Part shown: positions 59,876 through 64,000 of the stretch, in pieces
How the letters are laid out: every line of letters starts with the position of its first letter
Numbering within the stretch: the first letter of the stretch is position 1
From: Diacronema lutheri
Taxonomy: Eukaryota > Haptophyta > Pavlovophyceae > Pavlovales > Pavlovaceae
Assembly (NCBI GenBank): GCA_019448385.1
Contig: JAGTXO010000004.1
Coordinates: 1,426,001 to 1,490,000 of the forward strand
Length of the DNA stretch: 64,000 nucleotides
Direction of reading: 5' to 3'
Program-made: the position numbers and the translations under genes
Notes under the pieces: generated by a model
The model's input: the letters and a program-made list of their open reading frames with translations, nothing else
The model's database searches: none
What the model was told of the DNA's origin: nothing

Positions 59876-61192
59876 ATGGCTGGACTGTTACTTGTCACGT
59901 CATCATTTGGAACGACCATGGGGGGAATTTTGCCCCCGGAGAATTTTGCCCAGGCGAGCGCGGTGGACGAGCGGATCGCGCGCATTGTCGCGCTTACGGA
60001 GGAGCGCGCGCAGCTCGTTGCCGCGCTCGCCTCTGCGCACGCGGCGACGCAGGATTTGCACGAGTACCTCGCCAAGCAGCTGCACGCGGAGGCAGAGGAC
60101 AGACAGCGCGCGGTGTCGCGCGCCGTGGAGCGCGCGATCGCCGACAGCCGGCAGGCAGAGGCGGAGCAGCGCAAAGTTGCGGCGCAACGCGAGCAGGAGC
60201 TGCTTTCGATCATCGACGCGCTCCGCGCCGAGGTGCGCCTGCGGGAGGCCGACCTCGTCGAGCTGCGCGCCTTTCGCGACGAGCGCGAGCGCTTTGAGGC
60301 AATGCTCGCGCACGCGCGCGAGGCGCTCGAGGACGAGCAAAAGGCGCGACGCGAAGAAGTGGCGCGGCTGGAGCGAGAGCACTTGGTCGAGACCGACGGC
60401 GTCAAGAAGGAGATGCTCCGGCGCGTGCAGGCGGCCAAGGCGAGCTTTGGGACGATCGCGGGCGAGGTGCTCGAGCGCTCGATGCAGTCGACGGTGATCG
60501 AGCACCACCTGATGGGCCGTGAGCTGATCGAGCAAGCGCAGGCGACGGACACGACGCTCGCAGAGAACACGCGGCTGCGCGCGCGCAACGCCGAGCTCCG
60601 CCGCGCCGCCGAGCTGCTCGAGCAGCAGGTGCACGCGCATGCGCGCCGCGCGCACGCCGCGCACCGCCTTCTCGAAGGCCACCAGCGCGACGCTGCGCAG
60701 ATCGGTGCCACGACGGACGAGCTGACGCGCAGAGCGCTCGACGCCGAGCGCGCGCTCAGGTGCGCCTCCATCGTCGCCTCGCCGACGGTGAGCAGCGCTC
60801 GTGTCGCGCCGAGTGGAGTGGGGGAGCTCGACTATACCATGAGCCCGCGCGCGCGGCCGCACCGGCCCTACTCAGCGCACCACGCCGTGAACGTGAACGA
60901 GGCGCACGCGCTCACGCCGCGCGCCGCGCGCTCGCACGCAGCGATGGGCGGCCTTGCGCTGCGCGGTGCAAGCCGCCTCTCGCCAGCGAGTGCGTGCGCA
61001 ATGTCTACTGGCGCGTCCTCGGCGCAGAGCCGTGCGCCGACCGCGTTGCCGTTCGACGTGCACAATCTGCTCGCGGCAAGGCCGCCGCCTGTCGGCGCCA
61101 ACAGGCCCAAGCCGCCGCCGCCGCCCTCGGGGCCAACCGTGATCCACCGGCCGCTCTCGCGCACGCGCCACCGCCCAATGAGCGCGAGGTGA
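59876..61192 (+). CDS. Coiled-coil protein, possibly ciliary
   Basis: 438 residues from the ATG at 59876; a second ATG with a better context is at 59918. Residues 25-320 are a strong coiled coil (RIVALTEERAQLVAALASAH, EQELLSIIDALRAEVRLREA, DGVKKEMLRRVQAAKASFG). The block FGTIAGEVLERSMQSTVIEH with LAENTRLRARNAELRRAAEL resembles the pattern of BBOF1/DUF4515-type basal-body proteins, tentatively. A Pro/Ala-rich, Arg-rich tail follows. No enzyme motif. It converges on the next coiled-coil gene with a 29-bp gap. Confidence 0.65.
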   Translation: MAGLLLVTSSFGTTMGGILPPENFAQASAVDERIARIVALTEERAQLVAALASAHAATQDLHEYLAKQLHAEAEDRQRAVSRAVERAIADSRQAEAEQRKVAAQREQELLSIIDALRAEVRLREADLVELRAFRDERERFEAMLAHAREALEDEQKARREEVARLEREHLVETDGVKKEMLRRVQAAKASFGTIAGEVLERSMQSTVIEHHLMGRELIEQAQATDTTLAENTRLRARNAELRRAAELLEQQVHAHARRAHAAHRLLEGHQRDAAQIGATTDELTRRALDAERALRCASIVASPTVSSARVAPSGVGELDYTMSPRARPHRPYSAHHAVNVNEAHALTPRAARSHAAMGGLALRGASRLSPASACAMSTGASSAQSRAPTALPFDVHNLLAARPPPVGANRPKPPPPPSGPTVIHRPLSRTRHRPMSAR

Positions 61193-61221
61193 CACTGCCA
61201 CTGACGCCATGGCCTAGGCGG

Positions 61222-62127
61222 CTAGGCCGACTGTGCACCCACCAACCGCCTCAATCGCGCGGTCAGCCAACCGATGTCCTCGTCAAGCTGAGCGAGCTCC
61301 GCCGCCGCGTCTGACGCGCGAGCGCTCCGGCTGGTGGATGTCTTTGGCGAGTCGAACTCAAGGCCGCCGACGCAGCCAAAGCCGCCGCCGTCGGCAGCGC
61401 GAACGCCGGCCTCCGACCGCTGGCCGCTGGCCGGTTTGGCCGCCTCCTCGGCTCGCATGAGCGTGCGCGCAGCTGCTGCGTACGCTGCGCTACGCTCGAG
61501 CTCGGCAGATGTGGACCGCCGTGAGCTCGCCACACGGCCCTCACCGCTCGCCGAGATCATCGCACGGACGGCCGCGCTAAAATCGCGCCGCAGCTCGCGG
61601 AGCGTGGCCTCGGCTGCCATCGATTCAAACTCCTTGACCTGAAGCTGCTGCTCCAGGCCGGCGATCTTCCGCTGCAGTTGCAACACGACGGCCGCCGCCT
61701 GGTGCGCGGCTCGCTCGCACCCTGTCATTTCGAGCGAGAGGACGACGAGGCCGGTCTGCAGCGTGTCCACCTCGCGCTGCAGCTGGACGGGCGACGCGAA
61801 CTCGACTGAGCGGCGGAGCGGTTCGAGGATGGCTGGTGGCGGCTTGACGCCGGTCGCCACGCAAAGCTGCAGGCACGCTTCCCGAAGGCTATCGACACTC
61901 ATCAGGCCGCCGTCCAGCTCGTGCACGTGCGCGCTGAGCAGCTCAGCAAAGAGCTCGACGGCGGCGATGCGCTGTGCCGCCGCGGCCTCGACCTGCTGCC
62001 ACGCGGTGCGTATTCTGCGAAGCACGGCGCGGCTCTGCTCCTGCGCCTCGTGCGCGAGCCGTTGCACATCCTCCAGCTCACGCGCCAACCGCGTGTTCTC
62101 TGCGCGCAGCGAGCGTTCGACCGCCAT
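61222..62127 (-). CDS. Coiled-coil protein, unknown
   Basis: 301 residues, single exon, ATG at 62127. Coiled-coil stretches (RSLRAENTRLARELEDVQRL, VQLQREVDTLQTGLVVLSLE, LQLQRKIAGLEQQLQVKEFE) with a helical linker (CLQLCVATGVKPPPAI). The C-terminus is Ala/Ser-rich, ending WLTARLRRLVGAQSA. I do not recognise a family. Confidence 0.65.
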   Translation of the reverse strand: MAVERSLRAENTRLARELEDVQRLAHEAQEQSRAVLRRIRTAWQQVEAAAAQRIAAVELFAELLSAHVHELDGGLMSVDSLREACLQLCVATGVKPPPAILEPLRRSVEFASPVQLQREVDTLQTGLVVLSLEMTGCERAAHQAAAVVLQLQRKIAGLEQQLQVKEFESMAAEATLRELRRDFSAAVRAMISASGEGRVASSRRSTSAELERSAAYAAAARTLMRAEEAAKPASGQRSEAGVRAADGGGFGCVGGLEFDSPKTSTSRSARASDAAAELAQLDEDIGWLTARLRRLVGAQSA

Positions 62128-62182
62128 CGTGCCCCTCGCCACGATGGCGGCCCTCGTCGTGGGCGTCTCGATCGCGCTGCGA

Positions 62183-62294
62183 GCCTTCCCCTCCGCCACG
62201 CCCCTCCATCGGTGTGCCTCGAGCGGTGTGTCTCGGGCCTTCCCCTCCGTCACGCCCCTCCATCGGCGTGCTTCCCCTCCGCCACTCCCCTCCA
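62183..62294. repeat. Promoter-region minisatellite
   Basis: Two near-identical 35-bp units (62183-62217 and 62237-62271, two mismatches) and a partial third (62272-62294), all C/T-rich. They occupy most of the 181-bp spacer between two divergent starts (62127 and 62309). Confidence 0.8.
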
Positions 62295-62308
62295 CGGAGC
62301 GCAAGCCG

Positions 62309-62960
62309 ATGATGATGATCTTTGGCGGCCAGAACGACGCCAAGCGGCGCGCCATCGACGAGGCGTTCGAGGCGCAACAGGCCATCCTTCGCCGTCGGCG
62401 CAACCCGCGCGCGCGCGACGCCTACTTCAAGGACGTTGAGAAGAAGCGCGACGCGGAGACCGACGTGTGGTACGACAAACTTGCTTGGCAGAAGCGCACG
62501 GACGACAAGAACTTCAACAAGGTGAGCAATCTGCGCGCGGCCATGCCGCGCGCGCGCGAGGGTCTAGGGCGGCGCTTGCATCTCCGCTCCGTCCGTGTCA
62601 CGCAGCGGCGCTGCGCGCTCCCGCCGCCCGTCGCGCGCCGCACAGCTCGACGAGTTCAAGCGGCGGCAGGAGGCAGGCAAAGTCAAAAAGCTTGGATACG
62701 AGGACCAGCAGCCAACCAAGGCCCGGTGGAACCTCCCGCTCCCGATGGCGTCCTTTGGCGTCGGCGGTGAGTTTGGCGTCGGCGGCAAGTACGACAACGG
62801 CGAGCGTTTTGACTTGCGCCTCCCGTACGTTGACGAGGGCTGGGTGGAGGAGAAGCCGCGCAAGGCGAAGCGGCCAGAGCCCAAGGCCAAGGGCGGCGTC
62901 AAGCCCGGCCCGCGGCCGGCCGCCGGGCCATTGGAATGGCTTTTCGGCGGGCGCAAGTAG
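62309..62960 (+). CDS. Small basic protein of unknown function
   Basis: Two exons, 62309-62521 and 62646-62960, 124-nt GT-AG intron, phase 0; 175 residues. The N-terminal third is charged and helical (AKRRAIDEAFEAQQAILRRR, KKRDAETDVWYDKLAWQKR). The second exon has KARWNLPLPMASFGVGGEFG, a Gly-rich turn and FDLRLPYVDEGWVEEKPRKA, then a basic tail ending WLFGGRK. No transmembrane helix. No family recognised. Confidence 0.65.
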
Positions 62961-63004
62961 TGCGCGCGGGGCGCGCACCGTCCGGTCATATCGAGTGTTG
63001 CCGC

Positions 63005-63008
63005 GTGT

Positions 63009-63059
<51 letters not shown>
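63005..63059. repeat. (GT)9 followed by G37
   Basis: A microsatellite in the 126-bp gap between two convergent stop codons. It could be part of either 3' UTR. Length may be inaccurate. Confidence 0.9.
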
Positions 63060-63060
<1 letters not shown>

Positions 63061-63086
63061 AAGGCGGGGTAAGCTCGAACCGGGGC

Positions 63087-63998
63087 CTAGCAGATGTGGC
63101 CGCCGAAGGCGGTGGAGACCTGCGCGTCGCGCGCCGCTCGGGCACTCAGTTCGAACACGCCGTCAACGAATGTCTCGTGTATCTCGCACGCCATGCCCGC
63201 GCATCGGAGCGAATAGGCGCGCCAAAAATAGCCGCGCGCGCGCCCGATCGAGTGGAGCGCGAACGCGGGCAGGACGCCCATGTGCTGGAAAAGGCTGCCG
63301 AGCGGCACGCCCGCGTCGGCGGCGGCCTGCCACGCGGGCTCGAGGAGGTGCACGCTACTCCTCGCCGTCATGAAGTGCACACCGAAGAGCGACATGCTCA
63401 CATGCCGCTCGTGGCCGCCGAGCTGCGCGCGACCGCTCAGAAGCACGTCGACGTTCACGGGCGCGCCGTAGAAGGCGCTCACGATGCGCTGCACGTTGCC
63501 ATTGGCTGTGAGCAGCAGCCGCTGCAGCGGCGAAAAGTCGCCGGCGGGCAGTTCGATCCCCGTCTGCGCTGCCGCCATGATGTCCCCAAAGTGCGGCGCG
63601 GAGGTGCGCCGCGCGCCGGCGTCGCCGGCAGCGCCCGCGCCGCCGTCAGGCTCAAGCGGCTGGCCGCGCGAGCTTGGCGCCGGCCCGAGCGTGAATAGGC
63701 CGGGCACAAAGCGCTCAACGATCGTGCATGTGATGCCCGTCGCCCGCAGCGTGTAGGCGCGCTCGAACGAGCCGTCGGGCCGTTTGCTCGCGCGCAGCAG
63801 CTCAAACGTGGGCAGCAGCTCAAAGTGGCGGAAGAGCTGGCCGAGCGCGACGCCGTGGTTCTCCACCGCGTCAACGAGACGATCAACGCTGAGGACGACG
63901 GCGGAGCTCGCCGTGGCGAACGCGACACCCAGCACGCTCAGCTCCACCTCGCGCTCGTAGTGCCCGTCCGAGCCCGCCACCTTTGCATTCCGCTTGAC
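63087..63998 (-). CDS. Tandem-repeat protein, chorismate-lyase/UTRA-like fold, 5' partial
   Basis: The frame stays open to the window edge, so the start lies outside; 303 residues are visible. Two related units of about 110 residues can be aligned: VLGVAFATASSAVVLSVDRL ... LGQLFRHFELLPTFELL ... RAYTLRATGITCTIVERFVPG, and LFGVHFMTARSSVHLLEPAW ... LGSLFQHMGVLPAFALH ... RAYSLRCAGMACEIHETFVDG. The order (strand ending in Ala-x-Ser, helix, LG-x-LF, RxY and E-x-F) resembles chorismate lyase/UTRA folds, but by pattern only. A linker of about 60 residues separates the units. Function unknown. Confidence 0.7.
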   Translation of the reverse strand, partial: VKRNAKVAGSDGHYEREVELSVLGVAFATASSAVVLSVDRLVDAVENHGVALGQLFRHFELLPTFELLRASKRPDGSFERAYTLRATGITCTIVERFVPGLFTLGPAPSSRGQPLEPDGGAGAAGDAGARRTSAPHFGDIMAAAQTGIELPAGDFSPLQRLLLTANGNVQRIVSAFYGAPVNVDVLLSGRAQLGGHERHVSMSLFGVHFMTARSSVHLLEPAWQAAADAGVPLGSLFQHMGVLPAFALHSIGRARGYFWRAYSLRCAGMACEIHETFVDGVFELSARAARDAQVSTAFGGHIC

Positions 63999-64000
63999 CG

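Noticed and set aside
63005-63059. GT/G-rich tract as telomeric repeat
   Set aside because: No regular telomere-type unit; it is a simple dinucleotide and homopolymer between two genes.

Overview
This is a very GC-rich, gene-dense nuclear segment from a eukaryote. The genes are mostly monocistronic on alternating strands, many are interrupted by short (about 84-272 nt) GT-AG introns, and one intron is a clear GC-AG. The gene set points to a photosynthetic flagellated protist. There are plastid-style proteins with secretory-plus-transit leaders (a thylakoid-lumen-like cyclophilin at 9305-10245 and a cyanobacterial-type DprA/SLOG protein at 45176-46955). There are also an axonemal-type EF-hand/WD40 protein, Golgi-type glycosylation proteins, and ordinary eukaryotic housekeeping genes (PP1, TRAPPC3/Bet3, EAF6, NUP50, MINDY, TPI). 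A haptophyte (for example a pavlovophyte) or another high-GC alga with a secondary plastid fits, but this is inference; no marker gene here proves it.

Layout. 1-8119: a partial twin-FHA protein and a 2.2k-residue coiled-coil protein with an in-frame Pro/Ala repeat. 8178-13491: an F-box/LRR-like Cys-rich protein, the lumenal cyclophilin, a small membrane protein, a MINDY deubiquitinase and a secreted Cys protein. 13807-24227: a coiled-coil protein, the tRNA-modifying GTPase MnmE, an amino-acid transporter, the EF-hand/WD40 protein and a small basic protein. 24356-34782: TPI, a YeeE/YedE-type transporter, a DUF1517-like protein, PP1, an SGNH hydrolase and a GT77-like glycosyltransferase. 34939-50303: coiled-coil and F-BAR-like proteins (one with a GYF domain, one with a PH domain), an SDR, a Tom5-like peptide, TRAPPC3, EAF6, NUP50, the DprA-like protein and a tandem SpoVS/RGG protein. 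50639-54329: a complete PIF/Harbinger DNA transposon (17-bp terminal inverted repeats, TAA target duplication, intact transposase and accessory gene) sitting 46 bp upstream of the next gene. 54376-63998: a membrane protein with a TIR-like domain, a protein with three degenerate adenylate-kinase-like modules, coiled-coil proteins, and a 5'-partial tandem-repeat protein.

Organisation. Neighbouring genes are often divergent with 33-180 bp between start codons, implying shared bidirectional promoters, and convergent pairs can be as close as 10 bp. Long homopolymer C runs (C on the coding strand) recur inside introns. The most unusual items are the tandem SpoVS protein, the TIR-like membrane protein next to the transposon, the triple pseudo-kinase-fold protein, a 40-bp perfect inverted repeat inside the transposon, and the intronic poly(C) tracts. 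Exon junctions were chosen by eye from GT/AG (or GC/AG) sites that preserve frame and family alignment; none is backed by transcript data.
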